From contig CAJNDS010002767.1 in assembly GCA_905221605.1 (NCBI GenBank), forward strand, positions 220,563 to 284,562: 64,000 nt of DNA. The letters run 5' to 3'. The notes below the pieces were generated by a model. It searched no databases. It was not told the DNA's origin and saw only the letters and a program-made list of their open reading frames with translations. Source of the stretch: Symbiodinium natans. Lineage: Eukaryota; Sar; Dinophyceae; Suessiales; Symbiodiniaceae. How positions within the stretch are numbered: the first letter of the stretch is position 1; each line of letters opens with the position of its first letter. Positions 11,501 through 24,786 of the stretch are shown here, one piece after another. A program made the position numbers and the translations under genes.

Positions 11501-14500
11501 GCTGCACGACGGTGTCCACCCATGGGAGGCAGGAATACGAGTACTTCATCACCACCGGTCTCCGGTGGTTGCACTTAGCGAAGTGGCTATCAATTCCGAC
11601 ACGCCCGCTCAACCCTGTTTACAGCTCAGATGCTGAGATGTACGCCATCAACGCAGTGCCTAGATTCACTCGAAACCCCAAACGCTGAACACATCCTGTC
11701 TCGAGAAAATGCGTTGCATTGAGGAGCCACCGACAGCTCTACCCGCCAAGCCGTTCGTGGGTCGTTTAAGACTCCTGTTTTCAGCCCTTGAAAGCCAAGC
11801 CAACCGTTGCAGAGCACGGTACAAGCAGCTCCTCGGGCACCAGGGTTTTAAAAACGACGCCCACGGCTCTCAATACTGACAAGGGCTGACAAGAGACTGA
11901 GCTGGTCTTGCGCGACAAGCTGATAGTCCAACCATAGCTTCCTGCCGAGAGAAGAGCTGTCGGCTCTTGGTCTGTTGGGGCAAACTAACGCCTAAACCGA
12001 AGCATGCGGAAGCATCCCGAAGCATCCTGAATCCTGAAGGTCGTGCTGTGGATTTCCAACATTCCAGAATACACGGCTTCTGCGGCCACTTCCGCCATGG
12101 ATAGACTGATTCATCCCTCCCCCAGGTCAAGCTTCTTTCAGGTCTTGTGCTCCCAAGGCTGACCTCACAAGCGATATAATCATAAACAGCAGCTTTTGCC
12201 AGAACGAAACTCTGCACACGTCACCAGCACAGTCGCCACGTCAAGATCACCCCGAAGCTTGAGATGAAGCCCTAATTTGGTACTGGTAGTGCCTCTCTGC
12301 ACCATCGCAGGCGCAGGCAACGTGGTGCCACTTGCCGCTGGTGATCTTCGCCTTGCATTTGGGGCTTGGGTTTTGTGGCGCTTGGAACTTGGGTCTGGTT
12401 GGGTCAAAACCCTGAGTGTTAACCGCAATGGTTGGCATGACTTCTCAGAACTGCTCTCAACATCACTCAACCAACCCTTTAGAACTGCCGATAGACTTTG
12501 GCGGCCTTTATTTCTTGCTGGGTGTTTGGGATCTCCCTGTGCGCACTGTTCACCTGGGCTTGAGAAAACAGCTCTTAGACTGCGAGCGACAACGCCTGGA
12601 GATTAGCCGTGTCCCTCCTGGAGCTCCCTGCAGCAACATCTCTACATATGTCTGAGGCCCTAACCCCAAAGACATGTAATAACACTGAATCGTCCAAGAC
12701 ACCCGGAGCCGCAAGCCCAAGCCTAACGGTACTGACGGGCCTAAAGCCGAAGCCCTCAACGGAGCTGAAAACCTCTCTGGGCAAAAGCGCCTCGCTCCGA
12801 AGGTGGCCCCTGGCTGCCTGGTGGCTTCTGCATAAAATTATAAAGTACAGTAGAACCCGGACCTTCGGAAAAACGGCCGCACGTTGCTGTGTGTTGTATA
12901 TGCATGAGCATACACTCCTATCTGCAGTTCTGACTGCGAGCTCCAAGTACCTCCAATCAGGCTGTAGCAACAGGCAGGGCTTCGGTTTGGGATTTGGACG
13001 GGTGGGGAGGGGATGGGTCAGTATACGGGCATTTGGCTAAACAGAGCTTTAGAAACCGTAAGCAGGATAACCTCGGTTTACGGGATGTGCGGCATCTGCT
13101 CTTCTTGCTATGGCAGCTGGCCTGAAGCCGACCTTCGCGGATGGCGAGGCCATGGGCTTCGGCAGAGCCGGCCTCCTGGTAGGTTCAGCTCTCAATGACT
13201 CGGGTGGGGTCGCCAGCGGGGCTCTTGGGTGCCTCGAGTGCCTTAACTCAAAGGGCCCCTGCACATCAAAAGTCTCAGGAAGCGCCGAAAACTTCAGCCC
13301 CCACGCCTTGACCCCTCAATGCCTGCAGCCCCACACCACTAAATCAACCCTGAATTATAAGGCCCCATCAAGGCCCCTGAGCCTCCTTAAGCGCACTTGG
13401 GCCCTAAGGCCCTAAACTACCAAACTACCTCCCCTTTTTGTTGACAGTTGGCAAGTCAGGGCTTCAGGGATGCATCCTCGAAGCGGGCCACGCACACACC
13501 TCGCTTCAAGGGGTCCGAACTTCGAGCTTAGGGGGGCCGGCCTGTGTAGGGGTGGCTTGAAGGCTTATCTAGCTTGGGGCTTCGACGATGTTTCGTTGGG
13601 AGTGGAGGGATGTGAGGGGCTTGAGACAAACTGGGGTGCTTGGGAGTTCGGGGAGAGATTTGCGGGGGTTCGGGATTTGGGGCTGCAACCTGCTGCTTTT
13701 GGTCTGAGGCTTCTCGGAGTGAAGCGAGAGGACTACTTCCTTCATGTGGGTGTTGTTGAGTGCTGAGGAGGGCTTAGCGCCAGGTGTTCACGAGAGCGGT
13801 ACCAAGTTGCCTGGGCCTCTGGGATTCCACAAGGATGTTGGGGTGTCACAGCATTCGTGATATCCACGGTTGTAGGGGGGAAGGTCCAAGCAGATGATCA
13901 CTTCAGGGATCACCTTCCTGCTCTCGAGCCTCAACTTTTCTTTATTTCACACCCAATGCAGGCCTTACCTTCAAATATATACCCTTTCGTAGACTCTGGA
14001 GGCCAACTCCCTTAGAACTCCTAAAGCCACATCGACTCAACCACCATGCACCCTACGCCTTCTGCCCCCCTCCCCCCGCATCCCGAAAAAAGAACCAGCG
14101 AACGTCCCAGAGGCAGCGCTGCAGATCGTCGGCACGCAGGCGGACGAAGGCCTCCACGGTCGAGGAGCCTGTCTTTCTCTTGTTTGGGGGGGATTCAAGG
14201 AACGCTTAGCACATGCACACCTCCGCACAACCTCCATTGTTTGCCAAGATCGAACCCTCCTGACTCGAATCTCTCTCCACCGAAAGAGGGATCGCACTTT
14301 GAGCACAGCTATGCCCCGTATCGCACACCCAGTCTCAAGAGCGCCTCTGAACCGCCCGATTGTAGCCGAAAGGGCCTTGGCAGCTGGCGTCCGCACCCTC
14401 CAAGCTCCCTGTCAGGCACTATCACCCCTGAACTTCGAATCGACTCGGGCCCTCAGCTTCTTGATCCTTGATCCCGCCACAACTCCCCAACATCCAGATT

Positions 14501-17500
14501 CCTGAGCAGCTGGCTGCAGCACCAACCTCCCCGGGCAGAGCATGATAGGAGGTGGGTTTTGTTTGCCGTGATTCGCTGGGCTTTTGGGTCTCTGCAGCGT
14601 CGAAGACTCGTTTGACGCCAAACTCCGCCGTGCGAGTCAACAAGGGCAGCCTTCCAAACTGCATGGGCCTTGAACGAAGGATCCCTTCTGAACCCTCAAC
14701 CGCGGCCTCATGAATCTCGGGGTGAACCACTGCAGGAACGCTGGGTGGCCACGGCAGGGGCACCCTGTCCTGTGTTTTCTTGACAGGCTTCAGATGGCTT
14801 CAGCCGAGGGGTGCATCTTGGATGCTTCGGGGGCGATTCTTTCTTCAGGTTACATTCGTCCTTTACTGCCCTGAAAAGCTTCCAGCCTGTGAGGGGTCTT
14901 TTGCAACGCTCTTGGGGTCTTCCCATAGTCCGTTTCACAGTCTTTTCATGAATCTACCCTACGCGAAACCCCATGAATCCAAAGCCAGAACTTTCAGAGG
15001 ATACTCAGGTGCAGGGCTGTGCAGGGCTAAGCATTTCGGAGTTTAAGGTTTTGGAGATGAATGTCAACTACTATCATCTACAATCCTCACAGCTCCATGG
15101 GTAAGAGGGTAGCTGCGATCGTGCATGAAGTGTGGCCGTCAGACTCACGTGCTGCAGAGAACAGAAGTACAACACTTCAGTCGGGAAGTATCGGCTCTTC
15201 CTGACCTTGCATTCTGGCACCTGTCAACGATATCCCCCACTGTAAGCCTTACAATCCGGAAAGGGCGACTCACACAACTTGCCGATCCCAATCCCCTTAA
15301 TTCGACTAACCATACATCTTTTCGGCATGTCGCATCAGCAGGATGGTACATGTTGCATTGGTAAGATCTTTCTTCAGTTGGAAGCCAAGCCAACTCCTAA
15401 ACCCAAGCCTCCCTCACCTCACCTGACCTGAATCCTTTTGGGGACCTCCTCCTCCTCCGGGAGGATGGCCAAAGCTTCCGGTAGCGGGGCCTTGGGAGCG
15501 ATCTCAGGATTGAAATTTGGGCTTCAGGGTGTCTCGTCTTGCTTTCAGAAATGCGGTGTGCTGTTTGATGCTCAGTCGGGGAATCTGTTGTACAAGTAGC
15601 CAGGGCATGGGGGTGAAGGGCCTGGTGTGAAAGCTCTGTGTACGTGCAATACTGACGGAAAGGCTAGCAGCACACGTGTTGGTCGGGAAGCAATTCGTGT
15701 TGTCGCAAAGCCCTCGGTGGCTCGCACGCCTGCCCATGGCAGTTTGATCCCCAAGTACAGAGTTTGGAATTCTCGACTGCCGTGCCACCACGTGACAGGC
15801 CCGCGGCTTGCGACACCTCCGAGACCAAAAGCGAATTTCTGAGAAGTCGGCATCAGGCATAAGAGTTGCACTAACCGCCCAGTGCCCAGTTAGATGGCGG
15901 AATATGCATCTCTGTCACTAAGCAAGAACCCGGCCAAGCTCTCAGTCCCAAGAGTTCGGACCTGGAGTTCAAAACCCCTGAATCCCGAAACTGACCCCCC
16001 TCCCCGTATGCACCTCCAAAGCATTGCTTGTGGAGGGCTGTCAGGCAGAAGATGGCCCGGCTACACCTTTTCTCACTTTTGTCCGAGACAGCCGTGAGGG
16101 CTCTCCAAGACCCCCACTGCTTTCACAAAGCGTGGGTGAGGGCAATCAAGGATGCATGCAGGGCTTGGGGCTGCTCAGTGTAGCTTGAGGGTTGAAATCG
16201 ACATTTTAGGAATCAATGAGGACACCTACGCTCATGCAAGGGTGCCCTGCCTGCGGAACTTGCGTAATGGCGTCACATGAGGCAGGGGTCCTCGAACGTG
16301 ACAAGGTTTAGGGTGTACAGTGTCACAAGGTTCCAGTCTGGGCCTGCTCCTTGGGCAGAGGTATTTCTGCGCTTGCTGACGCTTCGCACCAAGTCTGCAC
16401 ACTAGCTTTATGACTCTGATGGCGAGCCTGTGCTCTCAGCACTTTTCCTTCCTGCTAGGATCTTGTCAGCATTAGCACTACCACTGAACCCGAGGCGATC
16501 CTCTGTGGCCACGCCGATCCGGCAAATTGCCTGCCACAGCAGCAGTAATGAACCAATGGGTTTACAGTTCTGAAGATTGTGCTTCTAAGGAGATCGAGTA
16601 GAAGCATGAACAACGAGAATGGGGTGCAACAACAAGAATGGGGTGTTGGAAGGTAACTGGAAAACACACGAGGATGTCACCAACGTGCGGGTTTCCCTTC
16701 GGGTCCCGAGAATATCTAGCTTAGGTCTGTGGCCATGTCGGAGTGCGCTACTGAAGATTACGAAAAACTTCGTGATCGCTTGGAAAAACCCATCCATGCA
16801 AAACAATGGTAACATAGTAACATGTGCTGTGTGCTTCGGAAGGTTGTTTTGTTTTTGAGCGGGCGCGGGACGGCAACCCGCAAAGGCAGCAAAATGCAAG
16901 CTTTGGTTGAACTTCCTCCCTACCCGTAATGGAGCCTCCGCAACCCAGAGCTGATGAAGTGACGATGCGCTCTTGAACCCCGAGTTCCGATCTGTGCCGT
17001 AGCCCCGAAACCCAAACCCTGACCCCTAGGCTTTTCTAACCCCCGAACCACACTGCCAACCCGGTGTGAATTCGAGGCCCGGAATGCTGGAGCAGGGAGC
17101 TGGGTCCGGGACCAATGGCCGAAGAAGCGGCCTCCTGAAGTATTCGGAAGCCTCGGTTCGGAGCTAGGCGTTGCAAAGCGTGAGACATGTGCAGGGGCAG
17201 AAGAAGCCAATTGACTTCAGTTGAGTTCCCGAGGCTACTGTGGAAAACCTCACGAAAATCCAAACAAACTCTCCACTCCGAGGGAGCCCCGGAGTGCCGA
17301 AACCCTCAGTTGATCTTTTGTCTTTGGCACGAAAGAATGATTGGGGTGAAAGTTAAGGCCCGCCCTTTCAGGGTTTCGTAGTTTACGAGCTTTGCGGGGT
17401 GACAGGGATTCGGCGTTGTAAGACTGAGGGCTCTGGAAACGTGCTTGCCCCTTCGCCCCCGCCTGGATCGAGCCAGAGGCCCGGATGTTGATAAGGCTCG

Positions 17501-18341
17501 CAGAGCCTGGAGCGACCAGGTTTCGAGACTTTGGGGGTTGAGCTTCATCGCCGATGCCAAGGTGAGAATGCCGGCGCATGTCAGTTCCCACCTGAGAGTG
17601 ACTGGACTCTCCAGGCCAACAACCAGCACAGGCTGCACCTGCACATTTGGGGGGTCCTTGGGGCACAGCTTAATGGTGATCGGAGCCTCGGGGCCGCTCA
17701 ATGTTTAGAGGCTCTCTGGTGTGTGCAGGGTGTATAGACGTGTATAGGTTTAGGATCCAGGGTGCGACCGAAATCTTGTGGTAACCCTTTCTTTGGATCT
17801 GCAGCTAGTGCCCCGAGATCATCCTCACTCAATACAATGAGACCCAATATATACGTATGAGCGAATCATGACGAATCATCATTGTAAACGTAACCAACCG
17901 GCTGAGCACAAGAAGAGTAAGAATAAGAACGAAGGGTCTCGTGAGGCCGGGGGCTGCCGTTTTGAGAGCACTCTTCCATTGATACTTCTCTGTGCTGCAT
18001 GATTCTCCAAGAGCTTCAAATCCCACACATCTCATGACACATGTATCCCGGAAGACCTTAAACATCCTTAAACCCAGAACTCTCACAAACCGAGAAGCCC
18101 TGCAGCTCCGCCACTGAACAGCGAGCTTGCACCCTGTCCCAACCTTTGCATCGCTGTGGAACCCAAGTCTGTTCATTCCTTAACGGCCGCAAGGCAAAGG
18201 TGCAAAGAGGAATGTATGGCTCAGGGCTACAAGGATCTTCCGTTCCGAATGCCAAGGTTCCGTCCAAGAGTAATAACCAAGGTTCATCCTACCGCCCTCA
18301 GCTAGCAAGGCTCGCTCAAGGCTTCCCTCCTTGCCGTCCAG

Positions 18342-18451
18342 GCTCCAAGAAGCGGGATGCTATGTACACAGAGGCCATTGCGCAAAAAGCTCACCTGCAC
18401 AAGAAGGGCGCCCAAAAGAAGCACACAAGGCTTTGGAGCAGAACGCTCGAG
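18342..18451 (+). CDS. weak candidate exon, unknown product
   Basis: A pyrimidine-rich acceptor (CTTCCCTCCTTGCCGTCCAG, ending 18341) precedes a frame reading SKKRDAMYTEAIAQKAHLHK and then KGAQKKH. The only donor fitting its end, GTCATG at 18452, is weak. The open frame actually extends further both ways (18146-18538), which weakens the exon argument. The lysine-rich content is unlike nearby random frames. I recognise no family. Confidence 0.2.
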
Positions 18452-19041
18452 GTCATGGGGATTGAGGAACGCTTGAGGTTAAAGGGATTCCAGGATCGGG
18501 TTCAGATCACAGTGGCTCATCTAACCCTACGAACTTGACCTAAACCTTTTGAACGTTCAAAGCACACCTGGTGTGAGCCAATGGCAAAGCCCAGCTTGTC
18601 ACCCTCTTGGAAGGCCCACCTGGAACAATGCTCACTAGAATCCTGGCGTCTGGGGAGCCAGGCTTGTGGGGAGCAATGGGAGATCAGGCGATGTGGGTTC
18701 CGTGTGGAAATTCGTGTAAGTTCTGGTGTCTGAGAGCGTCGTGCTTAAAAAGCTTGGGTCGGTGGCGGGGGTCTGTCTACGGGTATGTGCACTTGACCTG
18801 TAAAACCCTATCCACACTCGCGGCTTTAGTCACTGAGCATCTTGGCACAGATCTGCAGAGGCATCAGTTCTTGGATCGCCAAGACGGCGAGGCCGCGGTT
18901 TGAGGGATCTGGCTAGCTTCACTCACAACGACCCACGAAGCCACAAGTCCTGAAATGAGTCAACCTCCCCCAATCTTGCCGACCTGGATATTGCGCAAAA
19001 AAAACTTGGGAGTCCCATTTGTCACGTGAGGACCTCAACAG

Positions 19042-19169
19042 ACCTTGAGTTCGCTGCAAAGCTTTGCATCAAGATGCAGGATGCCAAGAGCGCGGCAGTC
19101 TACTGTGCTGTTCGCTGGCATTGGCGCGGAGGATCTTTCCATCACTCCGCCACCTTACAAGATCAATAG
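19042..19169 (+). CDS. weak candidate terminal exon, unknown product
   Basis: After an acceptor-like CTCAACAG (ending 19041) a frame of 41 codons reads LEFAAKLCIKMQDAKSAAVY and on to a TAG at 19167. A longer frame of 225 codons (19045-19722) overlaps in another phase; it is rich in Arg, Pro and Ser and looks less protein-like. Neither has homology I can name. Confidence 0.2.
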
Positions 19170-19321
19170 TGTATCGTCATATCAGTATGACAAAAATGTA
19201 CCATTAGGCCGCTCCTGCTCGGCCTCCGCCTCTCTGTGTCTCACGTCTCCAGAAAATGCAAATCTGAGAGCTGTTGGGGACTCCTGGAAGTGTTCTGCAC
19301 GGCACCCTAGTTGGTCTCGGC

Positions 19322-19650
19322 GACCTCCGAGAGGCATCTGGATCTGGTATCCTTCCCCACGCCCCAAACCCGTACGCTCTCCTGTGGGAGCTGCCAAATC
19401 AGATTTGCTTGGGGGCCAAAAACTTACCCCTCCTTTCTACTGTTTACGTTCCCCCAAGTTCGCCTACGCCGTGGGCTCATCAAAGTTTCAGGTTTGTGGT
19501 CGGTTGCTCCGGCGTCTGTTTCCTCGACCCGTGGTCGTTTTCCGCATCTGCAGTCCCGACCGGCGGACTGGAAACTCCAAGGTGCCGCGCTTGGACCTCC
19601 GTGTTGGGCCGACCCGGCTGGCGAGGCAGAACGCACACGCGCTTACAAGT
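19322..19650 (+). repeat. dispersed repeat, diverged copy C
   Basis: The left end, CTCCGAGAGGCATCTGGATCT, followed by a GATCTGGTATCCTTCC-like block, matches copy A. The right end, GTGTTGGGCCGACCCGGCTG, followed by GCGAGGC and CACGCGCTTACAAGT, is a diverged form of the copy A end. This is the weakest of the aligned copies. Confidence 0.35.
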
Positions 19651-20339
19651 ACACCTTGCTATCTATCCTGGCCTTTTTCAGGGTTGCTCAGCATGATGAG
19701 GGCACCCTTTCGTAGGCGGTGAGGGCTCGGCAGCCACAATCTCGTGGAGTCGAGCTTCGATTCCTGCGCAAATCGTCGGGCATTTGCAGGAGGCAAAGGG
19801 CTACTGTCAATTCGGGTGGGTGAGGCAGCTACATTCCTCCCTGCCTCCCTACCAAACTGCCGGGCCGGGCCTAGCTTGGCCTTGGGATCGCTTCAATGCC
19901 TTCTTCAAGCACGGCTTGCCCAAGTCGCAATCATGCCGACACATGCGGACGCCATCGAGTGTTCTAGGGAACCAAACATATGCTGGACCATGCCATCAAG
20001 GCCAGCAAGACAAGATGTGATTTGCGGCACTACGTTCAAGAGCCTCTCATGCGAGAAAATGGCTGAGGCCCAAGACCCAAAGTGCACGTAACCGTGGTAA
20101 CACCGAAACACCTGCACCCTCAACAGTTGCAATGCCAGCTCGCTCTCCTTGTGCTGCCATGAGGCAAAACCTATCACCAGTGAGCCTGTCAAAGTCGGGC
20201 TGCACATCAGGCTTTCATGTTCGAGGCTCTGGTCTAGAGGGCGTCATGGAGCAGGACCCACCAAAACAGCTCGAACCTCAACTGAGTTCTACCCGTAGGT
20301 ATCCGTAGTTCCAATGTTCAAGTGAAAAAGGTGTGCGTG

Positions 20340-20993
20340 CATGTGTGCGAGTGTTTGTGTCTCTGTGTGTGTGTGTGTGTCTCTGTGTGTCTGTGTGTCT
20401 CTGTGTCTCTGTGTGTCTGTGTGTCTCTGTCTGTGTGTATGTGTGTCTGTGTGTCTGTGTGTCTGTGTGTCTGTGTGTCTGTGGGTCTGTGGGTCTGTGG
20501 GTCTGTGGGTCTGTGTGTCTGTGTGTCTGTGTGTCTGTGTGTCTGTGTGTCTGTGTGTCTGTGTGTCTGTGTGTATGTGTGTCTGTGTGTCTGTGTGTCT
20601 GTGTGTCTGTGTGTCTGTGTGTCTGTGTGTCTGTGTGTCTGTGTGTCTGTGTGTCTGTGTGTCTGTGTGTCTGTGTGTCTGTGTGTCTGTGTGTCTGTGT
20701 GTCTGTGTGTCTGTGTGTCTGTGTGTCTGTGTGTCTGTGTGTCTGTGTGTCTGTGTGTCTGTGTGTCTGTGTGTCTGTGTGTCTGCGTGTCTGTGTGTCT
20801 GTCTGTCTGTGTGTCTGTGTGTCTGTGTGTCTGTCTGTCTGTGTGTCTGTGTGTCTGTGTGTCTGTGTGTCTGCGTGTCTGTGTGTCTGTCTGTCTGTGT
20901 GTCTGTGTGTCTGTGTGTCTGTCTGTCTATGTGTCTGTGTGTCTGTGTGTCTGTGTGTCTGTGTGTCTGTGTGTCTGTGTGTCTGTGTGTCGG
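20340..20993. repeat. 8-bp microsatellite (GTGTGTCT)n
   Basis: About 650 bp of near-perfect GTGTGTCT octamers, with scattered variants such as GTGGGTCT, GTCTGTCT and GCGTGTCT. The array opens all plus-strand frames (Cys-, Val-, Leu-rich) and a His/Thr/Gln/Asp frame on the minus strand. These are by-products of the repeat, not genes. Confidence 0.97.
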
Positions 20994-22663
20994 GTAGCAT
21001 GATAACAGTTCGGAGCCTTCCTTGCCTCCAGGAGGCTATGGGGTTAAAGTTAAAAGACTTAGGATGACCTCTTCCGCAAACCCAGCAAAACCCCAAGCCC
21101 TAAGCGCCGGAAACTACAAACCACGAAAGACTCAAAGGTTTCATTGAGGGTCTTGTTCGGCCAACGCTAGGGGTATTCAGACAAACTGTGGTTGAGGTTT
21201 AAGAATCTGCATTGGGTCAGCAGTCAGCGGGCCAAGCTACCATTGAAAAGCATCCATGGCTCCCATGATGTTGGTTGCATAGGGCAGTCAACACTAGAAA
21301 AGAACCCCGTGCTCAGTGCACTGAAAGGAATCAGCACATGCAACAAGCTCAACACAGGAATCAAGGGTTCAAAAGCAGCGTTGGGGGCGCAGCAATGCCT
21401 AGAAAGCTTAAGGACACCTGTCCAAGGCGCAGGAACACGGAAACTCCGGCCTTTCCGGCAAGAGCTGCCAGTCTCCAGCCTCATTGTCCCCGAACGGCCC
21501 CCCAACAACCTCCGACATCTTAAAACCCAAACCCCGACGTCCCCCTACTTCGGCTCTCCCAAGGCAACCTGTCAGCAAGCAGGTTTTTGCAATTGAAGTT
21601 GGGAGGGTGGAGAAGGCCGCCGAACACCGAAACACTCGCTCTGCAAAGCTGGAAGGTTGCGGGCCGGGCTTGGAAATTGACGGGGATTGCCCCGACACCC
21701 CCTCCCGGACTCCCCCTCCCTCCCACGGCACAAAAAAAAGCGTGTGTGTTGCACAGCCTTTCTTGGGGCAAGCGGCTGTAGCACTTCCAGCTCAGCGAAG
21801 AGAATGGACTCCTGCTCCTGGGACTCTCTCAGTACATTGGCTTCAGGGCTTAAGACTTAACTTAGGCTAGCATAGCGCTTCCTACCAGAGGAAGTATTTA
21901 AGCTGCAGACTTGCCGCTGGTATCTCGAGGCCCCGAATAAGGCTTGAAGCTGTTTGGAGTTGTCGGGAACCCGTAACACAAGCGACACAACCTCAAGTCC
22001 GCTAATACCTAAACCCCAGACGCTCTGAATTGTCTCGAGACGTAACCACCATCCCCCCCCCCAAATTCCTTAAGGCACTCATGCTCGCATCCTGTAAGGA
22101 AGCTTGAAGCCCAAGTCTCCTACAAACGCTGGATCATGTTGGCCCGGCAAGCCCCCGACACTCCAACTTCTAAACTCTGCCCTGCAAAGGCCAGCCGCAC
22201 CCGCCTCCTCAAGGCTCTCATTCGACCAAGCCTGACTTTGACCAGCGCCCGCTGTCCAAGAGTTTTGTGACTCCAAGCCTTCTGAGCCCTTAACATGCCT
22301 GCTTTGGGTGCCAGAATCGGGAGCTTGGGGCCCGTAGCCTCTTTCATTCTTTCATCTGAATCCTTCACACTTCTCCCTCGCTCGGAAAGTCACAGAAGGC
22401 AGACTGCATTCGGTGATCTAAACGTGAATGCTTTTCAGTCATCTGAATGCGGTAGAAAGTGCAACTGTTTCTTCCCCGGTCTTTCCCCCTCTCCTTTCTG
22501 TGGTAATCACAAACACCTCAAATCAAGCTGCAGTGGCTCCAGCCACTCAGCCTCAAAACCCTACAAACTCTGAAAAAGCCTCTGAAGTCCCGAGAAGCAT
22601 GACAGTGCATGACAGTGTCAAGCCTCGCCACAAAGCCCTGCAGCCTAAGCAGAAAAGTCTCAG
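20994..22663. other. non-genic sequence
   Basis: Overlapping open frames on both strands, none longer than about 130 codons and none recognised. There are C-rich telomere-like words near 21090 and 22010. Confidence 0.4.
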
Positions 22664-22769
22664 CACCGAGCTCGAAATGCGTGCGCGCTGTGGATCCTGA
22701 AAAGTTTGAGCACTTGAGGATTGACCACATCTTGAACGCCATCGGCAACCGTACTACGCATACGTCAGT
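22664..22769 (+). CDS. candidate exon, unknown product
   Basis: An acceptor-like AGTCTCAG (ending 22663) precedes a frame reading PSSKCVRAVDPEKFEHLRID and then HILNAIGNRTTHT. The central part is markedly protein-like. The 3' boundary is unclear: possible donors are GTACTA at 22751 and GTCAGT at 22764, both non-ideal. The frame continues open to 22983. A minus-strand frame overlaps it, so strand assignment is tentative. Confidence 0.25.
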
Positions 22770-24687
22770 TGTTTCCCCACTTACTCGATGCAACTCCCAC
22801 CTCAAAACGAACCCTAATCAAGCCTTACCCCAACTGGCCTTGCACAGCTCAAGGGCCCAAGGCTCTCTGTTGTGGGCAACTTTGGTCCACCTTTCGCAGG
22901 ACTGTTCAGTTTTGCAAGTTTGGGCTTCAAGAACACAGCAGAAGTTGGGGACTGCTGCACAAGTTTGGCTGAAAGCTCGGTAGTCTTGTCAGGGGCCTGG
23001 ACACGACATCCTGAATCATCCTGAAAGAGAAGCGACCTCCAAAACCCGAATAACCCCTGAAAAAAAGAATGACAAACAAATAACTTGCAGCCAAACCCCC
23101 AAAACCCCTAAAACCCTGCTGCAGACCGGAGCGACAGCACCTCTGGCCTCTGGCCTCAACCTGACGCAACCTGGGCACCCCAAAGCACTTGAAACTCCAG
23201 CAGAAATGCATTGTCCTTAAAAAGCGGGAGGATATTCGTTAACTCAGAGGCTATTTCGAGCCAACTTCTGTAGGGAGGATGAACGTTGGCCTGTCCATCT
23301 CAAATGAGGGCCGTCCACACGCAGTGAAGAAAGCTGAGCCTTGGCTGGGGGAAACTTGGCCTGCGACAACCCTAGGAACCCTGCACACTGGGCTTCTCTG
23401 TTGTTTGGGCTCCGGGTTCAGGATTTTCTGTGGGGAAGTCTCGTGCACAGGGAATGTCAGAATAAAAAGAATTCTTGCTTTGGGCGGTTCTCTTTGTCGA
23501 AGACTGAGGTCTGAGCATGCCCCAGCATGTTTGTGTGTTGACCATGCCGACAGGTGGCATTAGCCGAGGGCGAGTCTGCCGAATCTCCTTTACGGAAAAA
23601 AAGTGTAGGTGCAGGTACAGGTGTAGGGGTGATTTTGTGCGCGCGGGCGTGCCTGTGTGGGAGTGCGAACTTTGGTTGTTCCAAGAGATGGACGTTATGT
23701 TCACAGAGCCGGCATCTCTGCCGTTGAAGCCTCCTTAGCAATCACGCAGCTGGCATGCTGTGCGGAGGTTCTAAATCTTAAATTCCACAGCGCGCAGAGA
23801 GCTCAGGGCTGCGAAGCTTGGCCCCTAGATCTCGCCTGAGAAAAAAAAACACTAAACCCTGCCCCGTCCTTGCTTCGCGCCCGATGAGTTTGCTTCCTCT
23901 GAGACGTCCGGGCTCGCCAGGCTAGCCTGGTTCTGAGGCTGCCTAACTGCCTTGTATAAGTCAACCTTGAGACGCGGAAGCCTAAGCAGAATATCTGCCC
24001 ACCACCTTAGGGACCCAATACCTCAGAATGATCAAAGAAGTGAAAGTAGGTCAAAGTAGTCAATCCTCCTCAATTTGATCAATCATGTGCATGTGAAGCC
24101 AGTCCGGTGGAAGTCCCAAGCCTCCCAAAGCAGGCAGCTTTTTCAGATGCAGCGCCACCATCCAACTTGCCCGTTCTTTGCTGGATGCCTGCCCTGCGCA
24201 GAAAGATACGTATGGCTTCTGAGGCTGCCGGGTTGACTCTGATATCTCAACGGAGACCCGAATGGAAGCTCGCTGCTCAGGGCATGCAGCTGTCGCTCCA
24301 GCGCTCAGACTGCAGTGGACGTGCTTGCCTGCCACAGGGCACCACAACACTCCAGGGCTCGCAAGGTTTAAGGCCTTCAAAGGCTTACTTCGGGATGCAA
24401 GACGTCGGAATGGCCTGTACAAGTATCATGCTTGGCTTCATGTCTAGTATCTTCGCAAACCATGCAGAGGCCCTCCCGTGGAAGACCGGTGCTTGCTTGC
24501 AACAAGCAAAAGAAGCAACCTGCACACCGATGCACACCCTAAGCCTGCAGACTTGCGCACCTGGCTCAGCAAAATGCCATGCAGGGCTCATAAGGCATCC
24601 GAGTGCCTTGCAGAGTGGAGACTTGCCGCAAGTTAATCGGCTTGTGGGGGTTTGAAAAGTAGCCCGCAGGCTCGGGCTTTTGTTGAG

Positions 24688-24786
24688 AAAAGACGTGTGT
24701 TTGATCTTCCGTTGTTTGAATTGCTGGACTTCGGGCCGGAGTCCAGGATAAACAAGATTATAGTGCTTCTCAATGGAGGCGTCTGG
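24688..24786 (+). CDS. candidate internal exon, 33 codons, unknown product
   Basis: A 99-base segment lies between an acceptor-like GGCTTTTGTTGAG (ending 24687) and a good donor GTGAGG (starting 24787), phase 0 at both ends. It reads KRRVFDLPLFELLDFGPESR and then INKIIVLLNGGVW, which has a strongly protein-like hydrophobic pattern. The 182-codon frame just upstream (24107-24655) is in a different phase and less protein-like. I cannot name a family, and no adjoining exon was proved. Confidence 0.35.

Larger units (their letters stand above)
6522..20339. other. long non-genic stretch with scattered exon-like pieces and dispersed repeats
   Basis: This stretch holds two copies of a dispersed repeat and two weak exon candidates listed separately. 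Several other segments are open in more than one frame, for example the minus strand at 9479-8988 and 11278-10733 and the plus strand at 11329-11688. None resembles a known protein and their frames compete. On the minus strand at about 14178-14108 a segment after an AAAGACAG acceptor-like site reads VEAFVRLRADDLQRCLWD, unsupported by any neighbour. Confidence 0.35.

Noticed and set aside
14240-14290. Possible tRNA B-box (GGTTCGATC) on the minus strand
   Set aside because: The flanking bases do not form T-arm or acceptor stems; no tRNA or rRNA was found in the window.
20278-21096. Frames of 218-272 codons of Cys/Val/Leu or His/Thr/Gln
   Set aside because: Produced by the GTGTGTCT microsatellite.
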